In this document: positions 12,574 through 23,412 of the stretch, piece by piece
Position numbering within the stretch: position 1 is the first letter of the stretch
Layout of the letters: the number at the start of each line of letters is the position of its first letter
From: Amylostereum areolatum
Lineage: Eukaryota > Basidiomycota > Agaricomycetes > Russulales > Stereaceae
Direction of reading: 5' to 3'
DNA: 64,000 bases
Assembly: GCA_012932865.1 (NCBI GenBank)
Contig: SAXG01000037.1
Location: 1-64,000 of the forward strand
Translations under genes and position numbers: made by a program
Notes under the pieces: model-generated
What the model saw: the letters and a program-made list of their open reading frames with translations, nothing else
The model's database searches: none
Told to the model about the DNA's origin: nothing

Positions 12574-14098
12574 CTAGATTGTGCAAGCATACACTCTACG
12601 CCCGTATATTCCTTCCTGGCCCGTTTCCATCAACACCGAGGTCTTGGAGGAGGTCGGCGAATCACTCGCCTCAACGATGACAATGTTACCCCCACCCAAC
12701 ATTACTGCCCTATCGGACTCCCCCTCCAGGGAAAACGGTAGCACAATTCTGTCCTCGACATATGGAAGTCTTGTTTGGATCGTCTGGACGTCCGGGCCCT
12801 GAATCGTGGTCTTCGATGAAACCTTCACCTGCCCCCGCGAGGATCTGCTCCCCAAAGCCTTTTCCACCCGCCTTGGATGGAAATCCCAAGCTGCGACGAC
12901 CCATCGTCTGCCTGCCTTATGTGACGGCTCTTCCTCCGCGCGTAGGGAGACCACACGGTAATCTGAGGGCCCATATGAGATTCTTCCCAGGTCGTTGCCG
13001 TCGTAAACCATGAAGTGGGTATCCATCGGTCCCCATTTCGGCCACCGGATGATGCGGTTCAAGTTCATTCTAGGGCCCTTTATTTTGAAAACATCTTCGG
13101 GCGGAGGGTCTAAGGCTATGGCTCGAAATGGAACAACCTGGAAGACCTGGATACATCCTGATCCTGGTATCTGGACCAATGCTCGGACTAGCAGCAAAGC
13201 ATCCCCTGTGGGCGGAGAGCGGGAGAAAATGGTTGATTTCGTAGGGTGGTTGTACGCTGAAATGTCTTCTGACAATGATAGCTCGCGGACCAGTGCGTCG
13301 CTCGCTAAGAAGGGGAGAAGATATGTCGTTCCAAGAGGGACACCGTTCTCCAATCCAATAGGGTGCTTGTCATCGAGGCGAAGGACAAGCAGACTGATCG
13401 ACCACAGTTCTGTGGGGGAGTCCAAGGCTATGACTAGATGGTGTTCCGGCATGAATGAAAAAGCGCGGAAAGTGTTATGTCGACAAGTCTTTGGAGTTCC
13501 GTCAGCGACTCACAGATACGGATATAGGTGCAACTTGGGTACTCACGAGGATGGTTTGGCCCGTCTGCCAGTTCCATACGGACAACTCTGCCGGAGACGA
13601 CCCCATGAGAACGCCAGCGTGGCACCCGAAAACCTTGCACGACACCTCCATGTGCTGATTCGCGTCTGATTCGCGAGGAACTTGCAAAATAGCATCATGG
13701 GCCGAAACGTGGGGATAGCCTGTCTTCAGCGAACGAAGATGCAATCGCCACAAGTGGCTCCCAATCTTCATCCCGGACCACGCGTCGTTGCTGTAAGCCA
13801 CATCAGCAACAAACCTGCTGATACAATGCCGGGCTTACCGCGACGGCCGTTGTATCAATATGAGAAGGTCCTGCGACGGATCCATCACAAAGGACGAGAA
13901 GTCGACTTCGACGTTGAGGTGCCACCGCCGCGGCCATTCCTCTCCTCCAGCTGAAGGTAGTTTGAAGAGTTCGAGTGCCATCTCGCCGACCTGGATGGCA
14001 AGCACTTCGGCTGAAACGACCACGTCTGCGGGGGAAGTCTCTGGCGGTATTGGAATTTCTAAAACGCGTCCGGCGCTTGATCCAAAGATGGATTGCAT
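12574..14098 (-). CDS. Paralog of the F-box family, F-box not evident
   Basis: It shares the family body with the gene at 10638-12531. Matching segments are DFSSFVMDPSQDLLILIQRP, ELSVWNWQTGQTI, GTTYLLPFL, RIIRWPKWGPMDTHF, AWDFHPRRVEKAL and TRLPYVEDRIVLPF, with a stop at 12574. The first well-supported coding exon starts at an acceptor near 14110 (ALQWMQSIFGSS); the ATG at 14098 lies just inside it. No clear F-box is seen upstream. An open frame at 14134-14376 could be a diverged first exon, but I could not align it convincingly. Either the N terminus is lost or the F-box has decayed beyond recognition. The role is unknown. Confidence 0.7.
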
Positions 14099-14110
14099 CC
14101 ATTGCAGCGC

Positions 14111-14565
14111 CTAGAAATGGAGGTTTTACACATTTATGCTACCAATGATGCAGACCCACACACCGAATTCATGGAGTCGAACAGTTGTCTAGTGTAATCG
14201 CAGCGCGGGAGAAGGAAGGAAGGAGGCTTGGGAGAAGTACTGTACTTGTCCATCCGATCGACGGAAAGGAGGGTGAAGGCAAAGATCTCAAGTGCGCCTC
14301 GTGCGAGATACTTATATGAATGGGAACGTATGGGTGGCGATGCATGTATGACAAACTGTTCGAAATCGGAACACATTAGCCTCGATCCGAAGTACGCTCC
14401 AATCGAGAGGACGACTGCTAAGTCCCAACAATCCTGTACGAGCGTTTGTCAATGAAGAAAGCGATAAATACCCAGTAATGAACCCGACTCCAAGACCTTT
14501 ACAGCGGATATATGTGTACTTTGGAATCAACTCGGTTCCCCTATAGTACGGGAACAAACCGCACA
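14111..14565 (-). other. Unresolved segment between two F-box-family paralogs
   Basis: Two minus-strand frames (14134-14376 and 14312-14566) are open. Neither has a recognisable domain. One contains RLMCSDFEQFVIHA, which loosely recalls the end of an F-box, so it may be the first exon of the gene at 12574-14098. An acceptor near 14448 is plausible. No independent gene is supported. Confidence 0.3.
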
Positions 14566-16101
14566 TCAGTGTTGCAAGGAGGGTATAAATGCTGTACTAA
14601 GACCCACCTCGACGACGACGAGAGAATTCCCTCCCACCAACACTGAGATGGTCGATTGACGTCCTATCTCCCGCGGAAGCCGCATCTTCGTCTCCGTGAA
14701 TGGCAATTGCGTGGTTATCGTTGCTTCGTCAAACACGGCCTTCCCATGGCTCTCTGCGCCTTGTTTCACATCCTCAGAACGTCTCTGCAGTGCCCTCTTC
14801 ACGCGCCGGTGATGGAAATCTACAACGCGGACTAGCCAACAATTCTCCTCGTTGGAGAAAGTGTCCAGGAAAGCTATGCGGCAGCCCGAGACATGATATT
14901 CTGGGGCACCGCGCTCCCCAAACAGGCCCGACGTCCAAAGGTGCGTGTTCTTTTGACCCCAATCCTTCCATTGGACAAGGTTATCGCTGTCAGGGTGTGA
15001 TATCAGGGCCTTTACGGGGATAACATGAGTAGCACGAAGGATGTTCAGCTCTACGTTCCTCGTTAATACGCTGACCACGATGACTGAGTCGTCGGTGATG
15101 ACCGAAGAAGCTCCCAATGTGGTGTGGCCGTTGGAGATTGAAATCACGTCGGCTCCCGCGCTGCCATCAATTGAAGGAAGGAGAAAAGTTGTCCCCGAAG
15201 GCGGAGACGAGTACTCGAAGCCTCCACCGTCGAGCTGAAACACCAGCAATCTGACCGCGCGGTAGTACGATTCGGGCGTAAACCCGCGAAAATTGGCCCC
15301 GATTACGACACGGTTTCCAGGGAGGAAGGAGAAAGTTCGATATTCTTCATGTCGATATTTCTGTACGTCCTGTTTGTATGTCTCCAAGGCAAAGCGGAAT
15401 AGAAAGCGTCACGCACCGAAACAGTCTGGCCTGTCTTCCAGTTCCAGATGACGAGCTCCGCGGGTACAAATCCGTACATGACGCCGACGTAACAATCATG
15501 CACCTGGATGATGAACCGTTCGACAGTGCGGTTTTGACTCGTATAGCCGTAGCTTGGGTGACAGTCAAGCACCTTCCCGATGGGAAGCGTAAGGCAAGAG
15601 CCAGCAGCTTCCGTGGCCTTTCCCCCGGTAGTAAGTGATTTGATGTATATGTTCCACGGTCCTTCATATGTCACAACACTAGAAATGAATCTCAGTAATG
15701 CGACGGGCCAGTATCACGCGAGTGAAAGGCCACGAGGTCAACGAACGGGCGGGGAGTCTCGACCATGGCGAGAAGATCTTGTGACGAGTCTAAGGCGAGC
15801 TGTAGGATGGAAAAATCAAAATCAAGCCGCCATTCGCTGCGCCTTCGTCTACGGGGCCAGCGAGGTTGGCTTATGTCGTAGACGAGGAGTGACGTTCCCA
15901 GGACGATCATGGTTATGATGTCTCCTGAGACTACAATATCTCCCGTATCTTCAGGAATTGGGAGATTCGTGCAATTTTTCTTCCTTGAAGATGAGAAAAA
16001 TATCTGCAGTAGTATATAAACGATGAGGTTCAGGAAGTGACGCCGCACCAGTTGAGAATTGGTTATACTATTACCTCTTTCATCACTTTCACGCTGCTCA
16101 T
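14566..16101 (-). CDS. Paralog of the F-box family lacking a recognisable F-box
   Basis: This is the third member of the local trio. Shared marks are LQLALDSSQDLLAMVETP, ELVIWNWKTGQTVSV, GTTFLLPSIDG, NLVQWKDWGQKNTHLW, VVDFHHRRVKRAL and TTQLPFTETKMRLP, with a stop near 14566. A start at ATG 16101 (MSSVKVMKE) followed by a short intron (GTAATAG to CTGCAG) joins well to the first body exon (FFSSSRKKNCTNLPIP). No F-box precedes it. The three genes are about 2 kb apart, consistent with local duplication. Whether the F-box-less copies are functional is not decidable from the sequence. Confidence 0.65.
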
Positions 16102-16496
16102 GTTCTGCAGAAGCAGACGTATGGAGGAATGCGAGGGATGATTCGGATGTGGATTGCTGGGCGTGGCAGTGGGAGAAGAAAGGTGTTGGGACGATTCTGA
16201 CTCCTGACTCGTTCTGAGGACGCCATTACATACGTAAGGCCTCGGCTCACATGCCCTGCATAAGTAAGCGCTTCTTCTCCAGTCCTGTAAGTCCTGTGAT
16301 GTTGTTGGCAACTTGGCATGCCGTATACCCAATCATGCTTAGGCCGAGTCACTGTAGAGAAAGTTACATTCATTACAGACACACAGAGTTACACGACAGC
16401 GGGGTACACAACATAGCACAGTGATTGATGGTAATTAGAAAACATACGTGAAACGTCGTAGATGAGAACAGATCAGGCAAGACAGCGACAACACTT

Positions 16497-17144
16497 TCAG
16501 TAAAGAAATGATGATGAGGAATCCAACACGTGGGTATATCTTGAGCGATGGGGTATTCGGGTAAGATGGGTGGACGCGCCGGGCGTCGGAGCCGTTGCGA
16601 CTTTGGGCATTGAGCAAGCGTTCGTAAGCTGCGGGACTTTGAGGACGATTGCAATGCACGCCATTGGGGGATCAGGCCATTCCTCCCGGATCGCGAAAGG
16701 CTTCGGCATCGAGGCTGCTTAGGAAGTTGGCCGCTCTTTGCGAGACAAACTCGACGAGGTACAATCGTAGCACTATCATGGCGTCCCATGAGTTCAGAAT
16801 AATCATCGAACGAAGGACATGAAACGTACATCTTCGCTCCTCGTGAAGCCACCTTAACAGCTCCAACCACGCCACACCTAACTCTTTACCGCTTGCGACC
16901 GTGTACACGATCCAGAGAATGAGCGCAATACACACTTCCCGGCAATCGTTAGCATTCGTGGATGACGGGAGTGCACAAGCGATAACAACTCACGAAAGGC
17001 TATAACAATGCCCAACACCTTTCCCTCCACCTGGGTGCCAGACACCATCTCCGTGCTATTGTTTCCGTAGGACGGCGCGACGGGAGCTTGGAGTCGCACC
17101 GCGTATGGTTGTAGCGAGAGATCAGAGAAATCAGTGGGCGACAT
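16497..17144 (-). CDS. Small single-pass membrane protein, unknown function
   Basis: The ATG at 17144 starts MSPTDFSDLSLQPYAVRLQ. A short intron splits one hydrophobic segment whose halves read VLGIVIAF and LCIALILWIVYTVA, giving a clean transmembrane helix after about 45 residues. A basic stretch with HEERR follows. A second intron would join to MPKPFAIREEWPDP and a stop at 16497. The type (short extracellular N terminus with one NNST glycosylation-like site, one helix, basic tail) resembles the protein at 57158-57873, but I see no clear homology. The second splice is inferred. Confidence 0.45.
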
Positions 17145-17719
17145 AAGCTTTGATAGGACACCTCGAAGTGGTGGAGGGCAAGGGGGGGAGGGATACCAGA
17201 CAGTCCAGCTCTGCCTATGACTCGGGCAACTTGACACAGCTCCCCACAGCCATTGTCCGTGGAATTCCAGCCAGGAAGCGGGAGAAATCGGAGTGGCTCT
17301 TGGTCAAGCGGTAGTACAGGATCGACGAAGAGGAGTGGGTTTAAGAGGACCTCATAAGGAGGAGAAGAGAAGGAATTGCGCCGTTACGGTCAATGGTCAT
17401 GACAAGGTCAACCGTCATGATGCGGCAACATGAAATTGAGTGCTCGGCGCGTAGCGGTCCGGATTGTCTTTTCCTTTGTTTGTTTTCGGAGGTCCGAGAG
17501 GGTCCGAGGGTGACTGTGCGCGGATGGCCATGGTATGCATATTTCAAGCACAGAAGTGGGTACATGATGAGTCGTTGACAAGAATAGCAAGGTTAGCTTG
17601 GATTCGTGTTTTGCTATGAATCACTCAAGGAACTGGGGAAAAGGGTGGGTAGTACACTTTAGAGAACGACTACTACTTATTGAGGAGCGGTGACCGGGGA
17701 AGAATTCAAGGATTTCGGC
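17145..17719. other. Intergenic region, no gene recognised
   Basis: Only short frames without domain character are present. A tRNA-like D-arm string near 17300 lacks the rest of a cloverleaf. Confidence 0.4.
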
Positions 17720-18067
17720 CTATGAATACTGGGGAAGGAGACCTGCAGTCGAAGGTGATTAGAAGGGCACACGCATTGGGGTTGAGTACGTTGACAGCGC
17801 ACCCTCGTAGAGCGCCATAAGCGACCGGATGACGGCTTCCTACACTTCGTCGGTTGTCCATACCCCGCCAAGAACGCATGACCAAAGGAAAAGGACGGCC
17901 ACAACCCCTTCAAAATGTATAATGCCGCGCTGATCGAAAGTGGAACCCAAGAAAATCGGGGGGTACATACCTATCTCGCAAACGACGTCGATGAGCTCCT
18001 CGCACTCCAACCAAGACGTCAGAGAGCCGGGCTCCGAAGGGACGTGACTTCCTTGAATACACGACAT
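17720..18067 (-). CDS. Very small single-pass membrane protein, unknown function
   Basis: The ATG at 18067 starts MSCIQGSHVPSEPGSLTSW. Three short introns with standard borders connect an acidic segment (ECEELIDVVCEI), a hydrophobic helix (VVAVLFLWSCVLGG) and a short tail (EAVIRSLMALYEG) that ends at TAG near 17720. The total is about 65-70 residues. The splice sites are good, but the product is tiny and matches no family I know. It lies head to tail with the other small membrane protein gene (16497-17144), on the same strand. Confidence 0.35.
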
Positions 18068-18505
18068 TGTGGATGGATGCGTCTGGTGTGAAAAAAGAGT
18101 GGGGTGGGGGGAAAGTGCGTCCCAGGCACGTACTAATGCTGGATGCCGTCGCACTTAAGAGGGGCAGGGGAAAATCGGACCACGGTCATGCACAGCTTGT
18201 TAGAGTATGGCGTATGAGGGACTGCAAGTGCGGATACCGGGGCCAGAGGGTTAATCGCGAGGTCCGAAAATAAGCGACGGCCAGTAGAAATATCGTGACA
18301 ATGGACTAAGGGGGACGGGAGACTGGGTTGGTTCCTCGGATACAAAGCCCGCCCGTCTCAGTAAAAAAAACGTAGACGCCCACAGTGCCGGCTAGGTGCA
18401 ACCTTCAAGCACAATCAGCTTATGCCACGGTCATTTGCACGAGCCGGTACGTACGTACAGACCAACTTCATTACGAAGCCGCTGCTATTGTCCGAGACAC
18501 GCCCT
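18068..18505. other. Intergenic region, no gene recognised
   Basis: It contains the upstream region of the small membrane protein gene and the 3' flank of the coiled-coil gene. Nothing else is seen. Confidence 0.4.
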
Positions 18506-19866
18506 TCAGTCCGCGATCCTTCCGCGGGCCACTCTCTCCCACAATTCGAGCCTTTCGAGAAGAGACGTTATGTTGGATACGGAGAAGACTGGAAGATGAT
18601 CGCCCCACGGAGCGTCCGGGTATCGTGTTCGACGCCACACAAGCTCGTCGACCTGTCGTAAAAATTGGACGGCGGCTCGGATATCTTCGACGCCATGGAC
18701 ATCATTCGAACCCGGCTTGGGGTGAGAAGCACCACGCGAAGATTGAGCAACGTGGGGATCGATCGGCAGGCCGAGATAGACAGATAGATCCTAGTAGTAT
18801 ATCCGTGGACGCATTTTAGAAGGGAAGGAGTGGGGTCCAAAAGAGGGATGACTCACCGCTAAATGAAGCTTCGCCTGTGTTTCTTGCAAGGGTTCAATAG
18901 AGGAGGGAAGATCCCCCCTCGCCAGGGGAACGACGGTTGTATTCGTGGCATCGGGAATGAGCCTGCCGTCCTGTCTAGTGGCCTCGCGCCGCACGTCACA
19001 AGGTGGCGGCTTATTATATGCGCGCGACCGCACGGCACCGTCAGGATGGTCAAGGAGCTCGGAGACCATGGATTGGAGCTCCATGTACCGGCCACGGAGC
19101 GCTCGGAGCTCTTCATTTGCAAGTTGAAGGTTGCGCTCAAGATTGCGGACAACCTGAGCGCCTGAAGGCTGTAAATTGGTGGTTACCGGTGGGTAAGGAT
19201 AGCCACGTTCCAGAAGTGCTTACAGCTGGCGACGGGGTGTGGCGGGCACGTTGCTGGGTTCTCTCCTGACCAAGCCAATTAAGACATCAGAAGACGGTCA
19301 CACGCAAGGGAATGTCGGTACCTTTTCTGTCTCCAAGGCGTTGAAGTCAGAATACTTCAGTGAAGACGAAGGTGGTATAGCGTCGGAGACTGATGGCGTG
19401 CTACGAGGAGTCCTGCTCAGGCCGGACAACGGCGAGGCGAGGGTTTCGACCTGAATGCGGCGTATGCTCGAACAACGTTGTACTGAAGATAATAATCCAA
19501 AAACATACAGCCATATCGGACGCCCTTTGAGCGTCATTTGGCGATGGTCCTGGGACAGTGTGAACGGCGGTGGAGTCGCCTTCGTCCGGATTCCGCTGAA
19601 CAAAGAATGATCGGATTTTGGTAAAGTCCAGCCGCCCTTCGGTATCTCTCAGTTCTAGACCTAAACCACCAGCATTGTTTCCAGCGCCTTCGGTACCATC
19701 AGTGGCCAGAAGGTCGATGAGAGCGTCAAACTGTTCGGTTGACCCTGTGGACGTCCGAGGACTCGCGACGTCCGACTCGTCAGAATCGCCTTTGTTTTGT
19801 ATCTGGGTTAGCAGGCTGATTCGGGAGTTACAATGATATGCATCATCTGTGTCAACTAACCTGCAT
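18506..19866 (-). CDS. Coiled-coil protein, unknown function
   Basis: The ATG at 19866 is split by an intron right after two codons (ATGCAG, donor GTTAGT, acceptor AACCCAG). This gives MQIQNKGDSDESDVASP and keeps the long downstream frame. The N-terminal half is acidic and disordered with a conserved-looking block (RLDFTKIRSFFVQRN). The middle is Ser/Pro-rich. A heptad-like coiled coil reads LERNLQLANEELRALRGRYM (near 19080-19140). The C-terminal exon reads EDIRAAVQFLRQVDELVWRR and ends with TGA at 18506-18508. The layout suggests a cytoskeletal, kinetochore or trafficking adaptor, but no family can be named. Five exons have well-formed borders. Confidence 0.6.
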
Positions 19867-20232
19867 TTATGTACGACGTCTGTGTTTTGTGTGGGTCGGA
19901 CATGCGCGAGCTTTATTTTGAGCTTCAACTTGAAGGAGGATGACCGCTCCGTTCAACTTTTTCAAGTCCGGGCCCCGGGTACGACCGGAGCGGGGCACGT
20001 GACCTTTCTAAAACGTCGTTGAAGAAGTTGAACGCTTCAATTTGGTTCCCGCGGACAGATCCCAGCTACAGGATATCGCAAACAAAAGGGGAAGCGAGAC
20101 ATAGGCCGTGTGTCTATCGTATACCCTCAAAGCGGGCATTTAAGAGACAGTTCGGACAAGAATGGCATCGCCCTCTCCCTGCAGTCGTCCTTCGCCACTG
20201 TTATCGGCTGCTCTCCGTCAAGAAGCGTAAAT
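19867..20232. other. Intergenic region, no gene recognised
   Basis: It holds the promoter side of the coiled-coil gene and the 3' flank of the carboxylesterase pseudogene. The plus-strand frame at 20019-20345 is antisense to the pseudogene tail. Confidence 0.4.
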
Positions 20233-21345
20233 CAGCTGCGCGACTGGGTCGAGTAGCGCGGCAAGATGGACGCGCCGTCGCCGTTAGGGTCAAGGGTTGT
20301 GACGAAGCGAACGAGGTAGTCTGTCAGGTCTCCCGGATCGTATAAGTTTGCATGATCGTTGTCGTGCACCTACCGTTGGTTCAGCTTAGCTGCTTACGCT
20401 CACGCATAAGTACATGCATACAAATGTACCGATCCCAGATCAAGTGGCGACTTCTGCCGCTTGTTCACTAGAATGCCGGGGATCAAACCGTCAGTATGAC
20501 CTCGCCGGCACCGGTGATGTATGCTTGGGGAACCCACGATAGGAAAAAACCGACCTGTTTATCCGCACACTGGTCGAGGAAGAAACACCGCGGAGCCTAA
20601 AACACGAGATCGCCCTGGATTGCCGCTAGCCGCTTATATTGTGGGGTGAGCGGGTTCGCATCTCCAGTGTCGAACGGCGAGCGTTGCGCAGAGTCCTGAG
20701 GGTAAAGCTTGAGGAGTTCATCGATGTCTTGTATTTGGGCCACGGGGAAGTACATGGCTTTCATGAAGCCGCGAACGTCCTCGTCGGTGCTGACAATCGT
20801 CGGACTCGATTACAGATTGCGAGTGGGTGGTCGAAAGGTGTGACGATAAATCAAGGTTGGCAGACCTCGTAAGAAAAGAGGTTCTGATTGCCTTTCGCAT
20901 AAGAGTCTGGCGCAGGCACTCCAGCGTATCTTCAGCGTCAGTGCAGCTGGTGTTCACGACAAGCTGGTCGTGATAAACTTGGCCTGGTTTGCCGTCATTC
21001 AGCGAGGTATCCGGATCGTATCAAGACAATCCACGGACCTTGCATAGTGACCCTGGAAGAATCGCCGCCAAATGCAGATATGTACTTCTACACCCAACGC
21101 AACGCTAAACGTTCCGGATGTTGTCGAGTAAGCATGAACGTGAGGGAGGCGGCGCGAGATGAGATGCGACATACGATCTTGTAACCCGAGATTTCCAATC
21201 CCTGCTGCTCGCGCCTCCTTTCCGCCCAGAAAACCAAGAGCTGCGACGATGTATCAGTATGAAAGTTGGATAAGGAAAATATATCGGTTGTATATACCAT
21301 AGTGATTCTGACCAGTGCGATAAGTTGAGTGTAACGTCAATATTT
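20233..21345 (-). pseudogene. Carboxylesterase (type B family) pseudogene
   Basis: Segments of a type-B carboxylesterase/lipase appear in the right order: ALGFLGGKEARAAGIGNLGLQDR (as two blocks near 21170-21240), ALRWV then KYISAFGGDSSRVTM (21040-21110), TSCTDAEDTLECLRQT (near 20900-20950), YFPVAQIQDIDELLKLYPQD (near 20700-20760), PLTPQYKRLAAIQGDLVF, APRCFFLDQ, and the C-terminal YLVRFVTTLDPNG. Two in-frame TAG codons (21088-21090 and 20597-20599) stand where the family has Gln, each one C-to-T change away. The segment that should carry the nucleophile elbow GESAG is missing after SRVTM. The enzyme, normally a secreted serine esterase, cannot be made from this locus. Confidence 0.75.
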
Positions 21346-21750
21346 GCTGGTGGGTGCGGCAAATTCGGCATCACGGAAAGGCCCGTGTCCGTTCGAACTC
21401 CGTCGGCACGTGGACCGCTTCCTCCCGCAGTCTCGAATTCATGATTCGACGCGAGCTTGCGCAATGGGCGACTCTGCGTTCAAGAAATCAACCGAAGTCC
21501 GACGCGATAGACCGCAACGCGGAAGGGTATTCTTCGTACAGGGTTTGCACGGGAACTTGGATCCGACCTTCGGGAGGGGCGGTGTGCATAAGTAATATAG
21601 GTGTGCATGATGCACAGAACAAAGAAATTTCAGCTGGGCGCAGAAGTTGACCTGAGGCACTTCTAGAGAGGGTTACATCGCTGCTGCCTTCTTTTATTGA
21701 TTGACACGCCGATATAAGTACATTAATTCGTGAAATGAACGACCGACACA
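21346..21750. other. Intergenic region, no gene recognised
   Basis: It lies 3' of the deaminase gene and 5' of the esterase remnant. No domain-bearing frame is seen. Confidence 0.4.
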
Positions 21751-22925
21751 CTACTCCATGCTCCCGACCTGCTCGTCCCCGCCCGGCAAGCCCTGCGCCT
21801 TGAGCTCGGCGTGGCGGCGCTCGACCTCGTCCTGCACGCGCTCGATGGACTTGAAGTACTTGACGGTCTTGACGTGGAGCTCTGCGGTGGCGTCCTCGTC
21901 GACGACGATGAGCGCCCAGGGATGCATTTGCAGCGCGGAGAGCGTCCAGAGGTGGTTGACGCCCTCCTCGATGGCCTTGGAGAGCGCGAGGGACTTGCGC
22001 TGGCCGGTGACGACGACGACGACCTCGCGCGCGTCGAGGACGGTGCCGACGCCGACGGTGAGGGCCATGCGGGGCACGGCGGCGACGTCGTTGTTGAAGA
22101 AGCGGGCGTTGGCGAGGATGGTGTCGTACGCGAGGGTTTTGATGCGGGTGCGGGAGGCGAGGGAGGACCCGGGCTCGTTGAACGCGATGTGGCCGTCCTC
22201 GCCGATGCCGCCGAGGAAGAGCTCGATGCCGCCGTGGGCCTTGATCTTGGCCTCGTACCGGTTGCATTCGCCGATGAGGTCCTTGGCGTTGCCGTCGAGG
22301 ATGTTGACGTTGTTCGGGTCGATGTCGACTGGGACAGGCGCGATGGGCGAAGGAGCGCGAGAGAAAGACGGAGGACGCACCGTGCGAGAAGAACTCGCGG
22401 AACATGAAGGTGTGGTAGGATTCGGAGTGCTCCTTCGGGAGCCCGACGTACTCGTCCATGTTGAACGTCACCACATTCCTGAACCTGGATGGTGCATAGG
22501 TTAGGGTGGTACTGGACGTCGGAGGGTGAGAGGGCGTCGTACGTGAGCTTGCCCTGCTTGACGAGCTTGATAAGGGCCTTGTAAGTCGGGATCGGGGAGG
22601 ATCCTGTGGGCAGGCCGAGCACGAACGGATTCTCTGGCGTCGGCGAAAAGTCGTTTATCCTGCAGAAGGGGTTGAGAAGGTCGTTCACCCAACCGCCAGC
22701 GGCCCAATCCGACTTGCGACGCCGTCGAACATCACCACTCGACCTAGCTATCCCCGCGCTTCGTCAGACAAAAAAGGCCACTCACCGCTTCGCGATGTAT
22801 TCCGCGATGTAATCGCCCACGGCGGTGGGGTCGTCACGGATGATGAGACCTGCGAGCGAGCCCACATCGTCATCCGGTCAGTGCTGCCTTGGCCCTTGTT
22901 GGCGTGTCAGACCAGACTCACGCAT
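21751..22925 (-). CDS. nagB: Glucosamine-6-phosphate deaminase
   Basis: It converts glucosamine 6-phosphate to fructose 6-phosphate and ammonia, the last step of N-acetylglucosamine use, in the cytosol. The start is a tiny first exon, ATGC at 22925-22922, spliced to a frame reading [18 protein letters not shown], the usual N terminus of the family. Key motifs are [32 protein letters not shown] and [18 protein letters not shown], which include the phosphate-binding and catalytic Asp/His/Glu residues. The stop is at 21751. Length (about 290 residues) is normal for the eukaryotic enzyme. Codon use is very GC-rich, like its neighbour at 23413-25267 and unlike the fast-evolving genes around. No other GlcNAc-pathway gene is adjacent. 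The symbol follows the bacterial name; fungal genes are often called NAG1. Confidence 0.93.
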
Positions 22926-23412
22926 CTCGAGTGGATGTAAGAGGGCTGTCGATGGGGGCGAGGGTCAGAGGCCCGAGAGGGCTCGAAGGAGGTTGTTATA
23001 TGCAGAGAAGCGGGAGGTGCATGTGGAACGAACGTTTCTCCGCTCAAAAGAGGGAGCACGGGCAGATTGAAGAGCATATGGGTCCCTTTCGGAATGTCGG
23101 ACATCGGTGCGGATAACGGTTGCCCCTCCGCTTTCCCACTCTCGGGTTTCTGCCAGCCGAGGCTGCTCGCTGGCACTGGCAGGGGCCCCGGATAGTGAGA
23201 TCAGAGGGTTAGATATTTGCGTGAGAAGTTGAGAACGTTGATTGGAGGAGGGTGGCAGGGTACAACATACGGGAATACATCTGGAATACACCTGTAGGTT
23301 ATAATTCGTACAAATCGCAAGTAAAAAATACAGCCAGACTAGTCTTACACGTCGATCAAGGCAAGGACACGAACAACGTTACACCCCGACGATTTCACGC
23401 TGCATGGGCTGT
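22926..23412. other. Intergenic region, no gene recognised
   Basis: It is the promoter region of the deaminase gene and the 3' flank of the FMN oxidase gene. No coding signal is seen. Confidence 0.45.

Noticed and set aside
17300..17340. tRNA-like D-arm sequence (GGTCAAGCGGTAGTAC)
   Set aside because: No B box, anticodon stem or acceptor stem follows at the right distance.
21488..22688. Long frames over the deaminase on both strands
   Set aside because: They are shadows produced by its GC-rich codons; only the spliced frame shows enzyme motifs.
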